Shown here in pieces: positions 7,172-14,749 of a stretch of 30,275 nt of DNA. This stretch comes from a virus. Where the stretch lies: the IMG/VR virus record IMGVR_UViG_3300025138_000212, positions 1 to 30,275 of that record; one strand, written 5' to 3'. The translations under genes and the position numbers were made by a program. The notes under the pieces were generated by a model. It did no database searches. It was given only the letters and a program-made list of their open reading frames with translations, and had not been told where the DNA came from. The first letter of the stretch is position 1. Each line of letters opens with the position of its first letter.

Positions 7172-8281
7172 TTACTTCTTAAATAATTTTGTTTGTCTGG
7201 ATATTGCGTTCATATATTTAGACATTGTATCGCTTGGATCTAATTCTGGTTGAGATGTTTGACTATCTTCAACTAGAGTGTCTTCGGGTGATTTTGATTT
7301 AGCTTTGTTAAAATAGTTTTCTCTAATTACAGAAACTTTTTCAGCAAAAGATCCATCATTTTCATACTCTACACCTTCAACTAATTTGTATAATTTTTCT
7401 TTCTCTGTCGAAGCTAAATCTTTAGATTGCTCTTCTAAAACAGCATCTATTTTGTAATTAACTAACTCACCTGAAAGAGTAATATTATCTTGTACGGATT
7501 CATCTAATTCAGTAGTTAATACATCAACTTTGTCCGTAAGATCATTAACAACATCATACTTGTCTTCAGGAACTTCAATATAGTTCTCTTTGAATAATTT
7601 TTGTAAGCCTGACATAAACTCTTCAGCTATCTCAGTCTTTAATCCGTTTTCAACAGCTAGTTGGTTTTCATCTAGCCATTCTTTAACAACATAGTTCAAA
7701 TAGCTATCAACTTTTTCAACTAATGCTTCTTTGTATTCAACTAACTGTTCTACATTCTGCTCTTCTAATTTTTCTGTTAAAGCAGATATCTCATTATTGC
7801 ATCTAGCAATAACTGCTGCTTCAAAAATAGAAGTTGCTTTGTTTCTAAACTCTTCAGAAAGATCATCCCCGAATATAGAATTTAATTCATTACTGATATC
7901 AACTTCAGCTAATTCTTCTTCTTGCTCGTTTTCTTCCATAGCTGGAACTTTCATTGATTTAGCATCACCTTTCATAGATATCGAAGCCTTTTGATCACTC
8001 TGACCAGATGAAACAGCAGCACCAAGATTTTTAGTATCTTCTTTATAATCTTGAACTGTTGGCTTTGGAGATGCTCCTAAGTTTGATTGAATAGCTGTAT
8101 CGCCCGCATTGGACGCTACGCTTGCTTTTGATGTATCTTTTTTCATACTCTGTGAAGCTGCCATGCCAGTTTGAGCTACACTACTAGCTGCTAAATCCTG
8201 TTGATCAGCTTCATTTAACTGCTTGCCTTTTTTATTAGACTTTTTTTCTAGCAGTTCTTTAACTTTTGACTCGACTGACAT
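7172..8281 (-). CDS. 22: Prohead core scaffold protein gp22
   Basis: The 369-residue protein is very rich in E, K, S and A, has no cysteine except near residue 160 (R-C-N-N-E), and is mostly predicted helix and coiled coil from about 130 to 320. Its position between gp21 and gp23 and the composition match the T4 main scaffold protein, which fills the prohead core and is later chopped by gp21. Tripeptides of the gp21 consensus occur, for example L-A-E before V-D-I-S. The first 120 residues are low-complexity (S, A, Q, K). A TTAGGAG ribosome site precedes the ATG, and the late promoter at 8315 lies about 34 bases upstream. The assignment rests on synteny plus composition. Confidence 0.9.
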   Translation of the reverse strand: MSVESKVKELLEKKSNKKGKQLNEADQQDLAASSVAQTGMAASQSMKKDTSKASVASNAGDTAIQSNLGASPKPTVQDYKEDTKNLGAAVSSGQSDQKASISMKGDAKSMKVPAMEENEQEEELAEVDISNELNSIFGDDLSEEFRNKATSIFEAAVIARCNNEISALTEKLEEQNVEQLVEYKEALVEKVDSYLNYVVKEWLDENQLAVENGLKTEIAEEFMSGLQKLFKENYIEVPEDKYDVVNDLTDKVDVLTTELDESVQDNITLSGELVNYKIDAVLEEQSKDLASTEKEKLYKLVEGVEYENDGSFAEKVSVIRENYFNKAKSKSPEDTLVEDSQTSQPELDPSDTMSKYMNAISRQTKLFKK

Positions 8282-8314
8282 TCTTGTCTCCTAATTTCTT
8301 TTGTTACTTAGATT

Positions 8315-8322
8315 TATTTATA
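8315..8322 (-). promoter_or_regulatory. T4-type late promoter for gp22-gp23
   Basis: A perfect TATAAATA lies on the minus strand in the 49-base gap between gp21 and gp22, with a short leader ending in TTAGGAG before the gp22 ATG. It gives scaffold and capsid genes their own late transcript. Confidence 0.85.
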
Positions 8323-8330
8323 AAAAATAA

Positions 8331-8975
8331 TTACTTGATAATATTTAAAAACTTCTTAAAAACCTCTAATTTAGCTTCATCAAGCTGTTTTTTAGATGTT
8401 TTTTTAATATACTGTTGTGCTTTTTCAATTTGATATTGTGTCCATTGACCATTATTACAAATCCAATCTGAGTTTTCCATAATACCATTTACAAAAGCAT
8501 TTGGAGCAGAAGGGTCAGAAACTATATCAACTGTTGACAATTGAAAGTCATCTTGTACTTCATTAACTCCATTTTTTTCTTTTAGAGAACCTACACCTCT
8601 TGAAGAAACACCAAGTCTTACACCTTCATCTAAAAGGCCTTCAGCTATTTTTCCCATAGGTGTTCCAAGAATTTTAGCTTTACCATAAACTGAACCATCG
8701 TGATTAATTTTGAGTTCATTTATTAAATGGGAAACTTGATTTAAGTTAACTGTTGGAGTAGGAGGATGACCAAGTTCACCTAATGATCTTTTTTCATTAA
8801 TTAACTCTTGATATCTTCCAACTTCTTTTTCCATAACAGATTTAGGATAAATTCTTCCATTTTTGTTAGGCTCATCATAGCCCATAAATTTACCTTCAAT
8901 GTAGTAATGTTTTTTGCCATCTACATTTTCTTTAACATAATTAATATCTTGATTAAGTTCTGTTATGAGTTTCAT
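8331..8975 (-). CDS. 21: Prohead core protease gp21
   Basis: The 214-residue protein is the T4-type prohead serine protease, which cleaves scaffold, core and capsid proteins after assembly. The family markers are G-R-I-Y-P near residue 40, the catalytic histidine in LGELGHPP (H70), G-K-A-K-I-L-G-T-P-M-G, and the catalytic serine block LGVSSRGVG (S124/S125), followed by V-D-I-V-S-D-P-S-A-P-N-A-F. The fold is that of herpesvirus-type assemblins. The C-terminal 45 residues are basic and helical, and in T4 this end is removed by self-cleavage. The ATG overlaps the stop codon of the upstream gene (TAATG) with a GATAGGAT site before it. Confidence 0.97.
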   Translation of the reverse strand: MKLITELNQDINYVKENVDGKKHYYIEGKFMGYDEPNKNGRIYPKSVMEKEVGRYQELINEKRSLGELGHPPTPTVNLNQVSHLINELKINHDGSVYGKAKILGTPMGKIAEGLLDEGVRLGVSSRGVGSLKEKNGVNEVQDDFQLSTVDIVSDPSAPNAFVNGIMENSDWICNNGQWTQYQIEKAQQYIKKTSKKQLDEAKLEVFKKFLNIIK

Positions 8976-9475
8976 TAAAATGGTATCCTATCTCTTGCTT
9001 GTAATTGTTGTAGATCTGGATCTTCAAATGAGGATCCTTTGCTAAGTCCTATTGTAACAAAACCTTCGGATGTTCCTGTAAATTTAACTTTTACATTTGC
9101 ATTACCACATTCAATACCGTAACCAGCATAATCAAAACTACCTTGTCCTGTACCAAGTACTAACAAATTAGCATGATCACCTTTTTTACCATCAAACTCT
9201 CTACTAATAGTTGCAATACCAGATAGAGAATAAGTAACACTTGTAATAGTTAATCCATCTCCAGAACTACCTGCTTTGTTGAATGCTTGTAATGAATGAC
9301 CATTTGATGCTTTGTACAATACATTACTTGTTCCAGAGACATTAGCACAAATATTACCTGATGCATCAACTTTATTATGTACGCAATGTACTACAACATT
9401 TCTTTTTTGACACATAAGAATATTAGCATCACCGATATTAAGAAATCTTGTACCTCTATCGTTTGCAGCAGCCAT
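8975..9475 (-). CDS. Unknown protein between core genes and gp21, probable head component
   Basis: The 166-residue product is not recognised. It is mostly short alternating hydrophobic and polar stretches typical of an all-beta protein (RNVVVHCVHNKV, ANLLVLGTG, VKVKFTGTSEGFVTIGLS), with a C-terminal tail ending in R-D-R-I-P-F. There is no signal peptide or membrane segment. It is placed in the head-assembly operon between two presumed core proteins and the protease, and its stop overlaps the gp21 ATG. Genes in this slot of marine T4-like phages are often virion proteins of unknown role, so a capsid decoration or inner-head role is possible but not shown. The ATG has a GAGGATAACAG leader, with the preceding gene's TAA inside it. 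Confidence 0.6.
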   Translation of the reverse strand: MAAANDRGTRFLNIGDANILMCQKRNVVVHCVHNKVDASGNICANVSGTSNVLYKASNGHSLQAFNKAGSSGDGLTITSVTYSLSGIATISREFDGKKGDHANLLVLGTGQGSFDYAGYGIECGNANVKVKFTGTSEGFVTIGLSKGSSFEDPDLQQLQARDRIPF

Positions 9476-9478
9476 CTG

Positions 9479-9940
9479 TTATCCTCTAGCTTTCTTTAAT
9501 TTCCTCAACAACTTAAAGTCGTGAGCATCTATTTTATTATTTCTATTTTTATCAATTTTATGTTGGTTACCAGATAGTTCTTCTTCTACTGAATCATCAT
9601 TGACTTGCTTTAATCTATCAATCATTTCCACTATATCTTCTGTGAAAGCAGTTTCTATACCATGATTAAACTCAACTGAATACCAATCTATTTTACCTTG
9701 TTCATTAAGTTGTGAAAAATCATTTAAGACTATTCCTTCACCAAATATATCATGAAATACTTTTTGATTGACATACTTAGTTGTATCTTCTTTCATAGCC
9801 ATCTTTGTGGCTGTTGCATACATGACATCCTTGGCATCTTTGCCATATCTTTTTCTAAAGCCAGAAAAGTTTTTCTTCATACCTTTAACGATATCTTCTT
9901 TTTCTTCTTCATCTTTTTTTGTCATTTTATGCTCAGACAT
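9479..9940 (-). CDS. Presumed prohead-core protein with SH3/Tudor-like unit and EF-hand-like loop
   Basis: The 153-residue protein starts with a highly charged 20 residues, then R-K-R-Y-G-K-D-A-K-D-V-M-Y-A-T-A-T-K-M-A-M-K, a motif I associate with phage head proteins. Residues 60-107 (F-G-E-G-I-V ... W-Y-S-V-E-F-N-H-G-I-E-T ... T-E-D-I) form one SH3/Tudor-like unit similar to the C-terminal unit of UvrD-type helicases, and this unit is repeated twice in the next upstream gene. Residues 130-141 (D-K-N-R-N-N-K-I-D-A-H-D) match the 12-residue EF-hand/dockerin calcium loop, with acidic or Asn ligands at 1, 3, 5, 9 and 12. Its position between gp20 and gp21 is that of T4 gp67/gp68, so a prohead-core role is likely by synteny. 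Ribosome site AGGATATAAA. Confidence 0.65.
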   Translation of the reverse strand: MSEHKMTKKDEEEKEDIVKGMKKNFSGFRKRYGKDAKDVMYATATKMAMKEDTTKYVNQKVFHDIFGEGIVLNDFSQLNEQGKIDWYSVEFNHGIETAFTEDIVEMIDRLKQVNDDSVEEELSGNQHKIDKNRNNKIDAHDFKLLRKLKKARG

Positions 9941-9948
9941 TTTATATC

Positions 9949-10764
9949 CTAGTAAGCTGAAGTTTGTCCAGATCCAGCCTTTTTAACCATTGGACTGGCT
10001 TCTTTCATTTCTTTCGGATTCAATCTAGTTTTAGGAAGATTCTTTCCTGCTTTCGCATCTTTTTCAGCAGCTTTAACTGCTTTATTAAAACTCATACCTT
10101 TACCAGAAGTCATTTTATCTGTTACCATTGACTTCATAGCACCTTCAGTAGCAAATGTACTTTGTGCCATTTCTATTTTTTTATCAGCAAGTGAGTTGCT
10201 AATCTTTTGACTAATAGCATTCATAAATGATTCTTTAGCTGCAGTACTTTTATCATCAATAATATAATCAACAAAGTTTTCTACGAAGTTTTCAGTAACT
10301 TCTTCTTTCATTTTTTTCTTTTTCTTCATCATATGACCATGATGAGATTCATGCATAATTTTTACATCTTCGGTTTGTATAGTTTCAATACCATGATCGA
10401 ACTCAACATTATACCAAGCAATATTTCCATCTGCATCTGGTATACTATGTTGTCCTTCAAGAACATATCCTTCTCCAAACTCAGGATGAAGTACATGCTT
10501 AGCACACATATGCTCAGAATAAAATTCATCAATCTGTGCATTCTTTTCGTCATTATCATAATGCTCATGCATTGACTCTTCAATTATTTCTAACTCGGAA
10601 ACTGGAACATTTTCGACTACATACTCATCAAACTCTACATCATAATGAGTGACTGTGCCATCTTCCAACATTGTGTGTTGTTCTGGTATACAATAACCTA
10701 TACCATACTCTTCACTCTTTACCTTTGATGCACAATCATGTTTTTTCTTCTTTTTGTGTTCCAT
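9949..10764 (-). CDS. Presumed prohead-core protein with two SH3/Tudor-like units
   Basis: The 271-residue protein begins MEHKKKKKHD and carries two related units: residues 18-62 (Y-G-I-G-Y ... H-Y-D-V-E-F-D) and 90-137 (F-G-E-G-Y-V ... W-Y-N-V-E-F-D-H-G-I-E-T). Both share the F-G-x-G ... V-E-F pattern with the next gene downstream. A His/Lys-rich linker follows (residues 138-155), then a helical segment at about 157-205 with A-K-E-S-F-M-N-A-I-S-Q-K-I and A-D-K-K-I-E-M-A, which resembles the gp68-type core-protein helix of T4-like phages. The tail is basic and Ala/Lys-rich. The gene follows the portal gp20, has an AAGGAAAAGG site before its ATG, and is preceded by its own late promoter. The core-protein assignment is by position plus the helix motif. 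Confidence 0.65.
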   Translation of the reverse strand: MEHKKKKKHDCASKVKSEEYGIGYCIPEQHTMLEDGTVTHYDVEFDEYVVENVPVSELEIIEESMHEHYDNDEKNAQIDEFYSEHMCAKHVLHPEFGEGYVLEGQHSIPDADGNIAWYNVEFDHGIETIQTEDVKIMHESHHGHMMKKKKKMKEEVTENFVENFVDYIIDDKSTAAKESFMNAISQKISNSLADKKIEMAQSTFATEGAMKSMVTDKMTSGKGMSFNKAVKAAEKDAKAGKNLPKTRLNPKEMKEASPMVKKAGSGQTSAY

Positions 10765-10794
10765 GACCTTTTCCTTGACTTAAAATGTTTTTAT

Positions 10795-10802
10795 TATTTA
10801 TA
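10795..10802 (-). promoter_or_regulatory. T4-type late promoter for the core/gp21 cluster
   Basis: A perfect TATAAATA lies on the minus strand just after the gp20 stop. The predicted +1 at about 10789 gives a 25-base leader containing AAGGAAAAGG before the ATG at 10764. Confidence 0.85.
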
Positions 10803-10806
10803 CTAT

Positions 10807-12351
10807 TTAGCTCTGTTGTTGTCCATCTTCTGCTGCTTGTTGTACAGCTTGTGGATCTACTTCTGATTGATCTGGTACATTTTGTTCTATTTCAGAAGTA
10901 ATTTCATCAACTTCATTATCAGTTAATCTTAAAATATTTTTTCTAACATAATCATCACTATAATATTTTCCTATGAAAGGTTGTGCTTGAGATAACAATT
11001 CAAGTCTGTTTCTCATATTTTCAGCATCTTTCATTTCTTGAAAATGTTGATCTTGTGCATAAACATAATCCATATTTTCCTTCATATCATCAAAATCAGA
11101 ATCAGTAACTATATTTTTAAGAATTAACTGTGTTCTCAATAAATCATTAAACAAATGATTAAACTTTTTTCTTAATCTATTAATAAACTTTGCAAACTTA
11201 ATTTCTTCATGAGTAATCTCAGCTTGTCTTCCAAAGTTAAAACCAGATTGTTGTTGAAATCTTGAAGTAGGAATATTAAGTGATTGATATACTTTAGTTT
11301 GAAAATATTCAATATCTGCTATTTCTCCAAGATTAGTACCACCTGGAAGTGTTGTTATTTCTGTACCTCTTCCCCCTTCTCTTCTTGGTAACCAAAAGTC
11401 TTCAAGCATTGTCATAAACTTACGATCATCTTTAACATCACCTGTAGCAGAATCATATACAATTTTATTTCGATATCTAGCCATGATATCTCTCATATAT
11501 TGCTCTGCTTTTAATTTTGGTAAATTACCAACATCAATATAAAATATTCTTCTTTCTGGTGCTCTAGCTATTCTGTATATAACTAACGAATCAGCCATCA
11601 TCTTTAATTGATTAACTGGCTTGATTGCTTTATGTAAGTATCCAACAACTAAGTTCCTATTCAAGTCCATAATTCCTGATGGACAGAAAGCAATAGTGTC
11701 AGGTGCTATTTTTATACCAGCTCCAGCTGCTCCAGTTCTAGGAGGAATACCTGGAGAGTAGCTTATACCATGATCATTATAGATATAGTATTCTTCTACT
11801 TTCTTAATTAATTCTAAACCGTTTGGTTGTTTCTCTTTTTTTACTTGTCTTACTTTTTTAATTTTTCTAGGATCAATATATCTAAGTTCTTGAATACCAC
11901 TTGTAGTATTTTCTGCATCAATCATTTTTTGATAATATACTCTACCATCTATATACCATCTTCTAAAAATATCATGTGCTTTATCTTTGAAATCCAATAA
12001 CTTGAGTATTTCATGAAATTCATCTTGTATTGTTTTCTTTAAGGAAGCTGAAAATTTTAACTTTTCTAAATTTAAAGATACAACTGGTTCATTATCTACA
12101 GCTGCAATTCCTTCAGATATAATTTCTTCAATAGCATTGTCACAATCAGGATAACTTGCTATTTCTCTATACCTTGAAATTAACTCTGCCTCAGAACGAG
12201 TAGACGCATCTATATCAACATAGGTTCCGTAGTAACCTGCTGATGTTTGAGTGATCGCACCATCATCAGGAACCGGAGCAACTATATTTTGATTAGTTAG
12301 ATCCGGTTTCTGTGACCGTTCGATAGTGAAACCAAATAAGTTTATAGCCAT
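10807..12351 (-). CDS. 20: Portal vertex protein gp20
   Basis: The 514-residue protein is the dodecameric portal through which DNA enters the head and to which the neck attaches. Recognisable family blocks are Y-R-E-I-A-S-Y-P-D-C-D-N-A-I-E-E-I, R-R-W-Y-I-D-G-R-V-Y-Y, R-Y-I-D-P-R-K-I-K-K-V-R, V-I-Y-R-I-A-R-A-P-E-R-R-I-F-Y-I-D-V-G, F-W-L-P-R-R-E-G-G-R-G-T-E-I-T-T-L-P-G-G and the helix after I-P-T-S-R. Length is close to T4 gp20 (524). The last 25 residues are acidic and glutamine-rich. The leader contains AAAGG about 14 bases before the ATG. It follows gp19 after 15 bases, as in T4. Confidence 0.98.
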   Translation of the reverse strand: MAINLFGFTIERSQKPDLTNQNIVAPVPDDGAITQTSAGYYGTYVDIDASTRSEAELISRYREIASYPDCDNAIEEIISEGIAAVDNEPVVSLNLEKLKFSASLKKTIQDEFHEILKLLDFKDKAHDIFRRWYIDGRVYYQKMIDAENTTSGIQELRYIDPRKIKKVRQVKKEKQPNGLELIKKVEEYYIYNDHGISYSPGIPPRTGAAGAGIKIAPDTIAFCPSGIMDLNRNLVVGYLHKAIKPVNQLKMMADSLVIYRIARAPERRIFYIDVGNLPKLKAEQYMRDIMARYRNKIVYDSATGDVKDDRKFMTMLEDFWLPRREGGRGTEITTLPGGTNLGEIADIEYFQTKVYQSLNIPTSRFQQQSGFNFGRQAEITHEEIKFAKFINRLRKKFNHLFNDLLRTQLILKNIVTDSDFDDMKENMDYVYAQDQHFQEMKDAENMRNRLELLSQAQPFIGKYYSDDYVRKNILRLTDNEVDEITSEIEQNVPDQSEVDPQAVQQAAEDGQQQS

Positions 12352-12366
12352 TACAAAATTTTACCT

Positions 12367-12942
12367 TTAACCTAATGCTGCGCCAAGAATACTACCCAAA
12401 TTTGTTCCTCCACCTGATGTTGCAAATGACTGATATTGCCAAGTAACAGTGAAAGTAGAAATTTGATCGTTAGCTCCAAAGTCCAATGCTACTGGAGAAA
12501 TGTCAACAGGGAATGCATCTAAAAGTGTATAACTCTTTAATACATTACCGTTTCTATCTAACTGGAATATATCTACGTTTCTTTGATACTCTGCTGGATT
12601 TAATCTACCTATTTTAGTTTGTAAATCTTCCATACCATTCATCCATTGTTCCATAGCATTTCTTACTGACATTTGAGAGTCATTAAGAACTGTTATTGTC
12701 CATGGGGCATATATTCTATCGCCAGCAAACTTAACTTCTCTTCCTCGATATAATACAATCGCTGGATTAATTATTTGTCCAGGAAGTTCTGCTATGTTTA
12801 CTAAGAATGGAGATTTTTGAACAGCTGTAGCTGCATCCCCAACATAAGTTGGAAACGAAAGCTGTACAGCAAACTGATTAGGCCTAAGCCCTCCGTTGGT
12901 AAGGGCAGACTTAAATCTTTCTACATTAAATACTGATGACAT
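12367..12942 (-). CDS. 19: Tail tube protein gp19
   Basis: The 191-residue protein is the inner tube subunit of the contractile tail, on which the sheath assembles. Family blocks are L-R-P-N-Q-F-A-V-Q-L-S-F-P at about 18-30, A-E-L-P-G-Q, Y-R-G-R-E-V-K-F-A-G-D-R and W-T-I-T-V-L-N-D, then A-F-P-V-D-I-S-P-V-A-L-D-F and a closing W-Q-Y-Q-S-F strand. Length is slightly above T4 gp19 (163) because of a Gly/Thr tail. A strong AAGGAG site lies before the ATG. It sits between sheath and portal as in T4. The protein at 5158-5748 is a distant relative with the same fold. Confidence 0.97.
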   Translation of the reverse strand: MSSVFNVERFKSALTNGGLRPNQFAVQLSFPTYVGDAATAVQKSPFLVNIAELPGQIINPAIVLYRGREVKFAGDRIYAPWTITVLNDSQMSVRNAMEQWMNGMEDLQTKIGRLNPAEYQRNVDIFQLDRNGNVLKSYTLLDAFPVDISPVALDFGANDQISTFTVTWQYQSFATSGGGTNLGSILGAALG

Positions 12943-12953
12943 GTTTTATCTCC

Positions 12954-14684
12954 TTAGCCGCCGACTTCTTCGAACGAGATACCTGTTCTCGTTGCAACGA
13001 AGTTTAGTTGTATAAAGTTAATTGCTCTTGCAGGCTTAATAAAGATATCGGCAATAAATTCATTTCTATCAATAACTTCGCCAGTATTGTTTGTTTCATC
13101 ACAAACTACCTTAAAGTCCGTTATACCTCTTCTGCCTTGAATATCTCTTAGGAATGGTTCTACTAGATTCCTAAACTGCGATCTTGTAAATGCATCATTG
13201 AATTCAAACAACTGAAACTTAGCAGCTGTAGCTATTGACTTTTCTAATACAATAAACAATCTTCTGACGTTTATTCTATCAAAAGCTGAAGGTTTAGCAA
13301 GTAAAGTTTTATCACCAAATAGCACTGTTCCTTGACCTGGGAAAGTAACTACTGGATTAACTCCGTTCTTATAAAGAACATCTCTTTGAGTTGCTCTTGG
13401 TGAGAAAGGAAGTTTTATTACATTCTTAACTTGTCCTCTATTGAATCCTGCTGGAGAGAAGAATGGATCTGCAACAAAGTCTGTTCTTACACAAAGTCCT
13501 GCTGTATCACCATTTAATGGTACATATCTAAATTTATCATTGAATCTATCAAACTGATACTTATATCCTGAATCCATTGTAGCATAAGATGATGAAGGTA
13601 ATAAGTTTCTAAACGCTACTACATCTGTAGGCTCATCTCCTGCATTGTTTACTACGTCTGCTGATTCTGGTGATATAAATACAACACAATCTTTTCTTAC
13701 TTCAGCTATTTGATTAATAGCATGAATAGCAACTGTACTTGATACTTCTCCTAACGGAAGAAGTGATATATCAAATAAGTCGTCATTTAAGAATGTATTA
13801 AGTGCTGTTGTTATGTTTCCATCTGTTGGACTATCTGAAGATACACCACCTATTAAGGAAACTGTAGCATTTGCATTAGCTGCTCCTCCATTTGTCAACT
13901 TAAATTGTGTTCCAGATGCAGTTGTACCCCAAGCTGAACCTTCTGTAGTTACATTAGAGTGACTTAAATGACCTCTCCACCAAATGTATTCTGATGTATT
14001 ATTAATTACATCTACATAATAGTTTGATGAACCATCATCTTTTTTAGCATCTGATGCTTTAGAGACCAATTGAAATTTCTCTAAGATTTCTCCTTTGACA
14101 CCTGTCCAAGCTCCATCTTCGTCTACTACACAAACATGAAGTTCGTCTCTAGTACCTCCTCTAACATTAGCATATGTAGAAGTGTTAGGTGAAACATCAA
14201 ATTGATTTGTAAATTCCCAAGTAGCAAATGTGTTTGCATCACACATTGAAACTCTTAATGAGTTACCAAGTACTCCTGGATATTTTGCTGACCACATTAC
14301 AGCAGCGCTGCCTCCACTATAAACAGCATCATAGTCGTCTTCATTTTTAATTAAAGCCATTACTGGATTACCCACAGCACTATTTCCAATTGTTGTATTG
14401 GCTGCTGAGTTTAATGCTACATCTTCTCTTACTACTCTGATAACTTGTAAATTATTTCCATAAGATAAAAAGTTTGCAGCAGTAAAAAATGATTTGAAAG
14501 TTGTATCGTTAGGTATCTGGAATGTTTCAACAAGATTAGCTTCTGAGTCAATTAAAGTGACCTCATCAACTGGACCCCATTGAAATGCTCCCACGAAACC
14601 ACCTGCCGTCGTAGAAATAGCAGGTACGATAAGAGTTAAATCTTTTTCTGTTACCAAAACTCCTGGTGAGAGTTGGAAAGCCAT
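12954..14684 (-). CDS. 18: Tail sheath protein gp18
   Basis: The start used is the ATG at 14684 (MAFQLSPGVLVTEKD), 576 residues, preceded by GAAGGAG. An upstream TTG at 14714 would add ten residues but lacks a ribosome site. The protein is the contractile sheath subunit. The N-terminal SPGVLVTEKDLT with V-P-A-I-S-T-T-A-G-G-F-V-G-A-F-Q-W-G-P is the sheath signature, and the C-terminal part (F-I-V-L-E-K-S-I then A-F-T-R-S-Q-F-R and I-F-I-K-P-A-R-A-I-N-F-I-Q-L-N-F-V-A-T) is the conserved core that clamps onto the tube. The middle, about 130-330, is more variable and corresponds to the surface domains. A late promoter about 58 bases upstream overlaps the end of the terminase gene. Confidence 0.97.
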   Translation of the reverse strand: MAFQLSPGVLVTEKDLTLIVPAISTTAGGFVGAFQWGPVDEVTLIDSEANLVETFQIPNDTTFKSFFTAANFLSYGNNLQVIRVVREDVALNSAANTTIGNSAVGNPVMALIKNEDDYDAVYSGGSAAVMWSAKYPGVLGNSLRVSMCDANTFATWEFTNQFDVSPNTSTYANVRGGTRDELHVCVVDEDGAWTGVKGEILEKFQLVSKASDAKKDDGSSNYYVDVINNTSEYIWWRGHLSHSNVTTEGSAWGTTASGTQFKLTNGGAANANATVSLIGGVSSDSPTDGNITTALNTFLNDDLFDISLLPLGEVSSTVAIHAINQIAEVRKDCVVFISPESADVVNNAGDEPTDVVAFRNLLPSSSYATMDSGYKYQFDRFNDKFRYVPLNGDTAGLCVRTDFVADPFFSPAGFNRGQVKNVIKLPFSPRATQRDVLYKNGVNPVVTFPGQGTVLFGDKTLLAKPSAFDRINVRRLFIVLEKSIATAAKFQLFEFNDAFTRSQFRNLVEPFLRDIQGRRGITDFKVVCDETNNTGEVIDRNEFIADIFIKPARAINFIQLNFVATRTGISFEEVGG

Positions 14685-14741
14685 ATTAATTCTCCTTCGT
14701 ATAATGTTATGCAATCATAACAAAGTATTTTTGTCTTCTTT

Positions 14742-14749
14742 TATTTATA
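14742..14749 (-). promoter_or_regulatory. T4-type late promoter for gp18-gp19-gp20
   Basis: A perfect TATAAATA lies on the minus strand overlapping the last codons of the gp17 gene. The leader of about 52 bases ends with GAAGGAG before the gp18 ATG at 14684. Confidence 0.82.

Noticed and set aside
14685-14714. Ten extra N-terminal residues on the tail sheath protein
   Set aside because: The codon is TTG without a ribosome site, while the ATG at 14684 has GAAGGAG at good spacing and starts with the usual sheath N-terminus.
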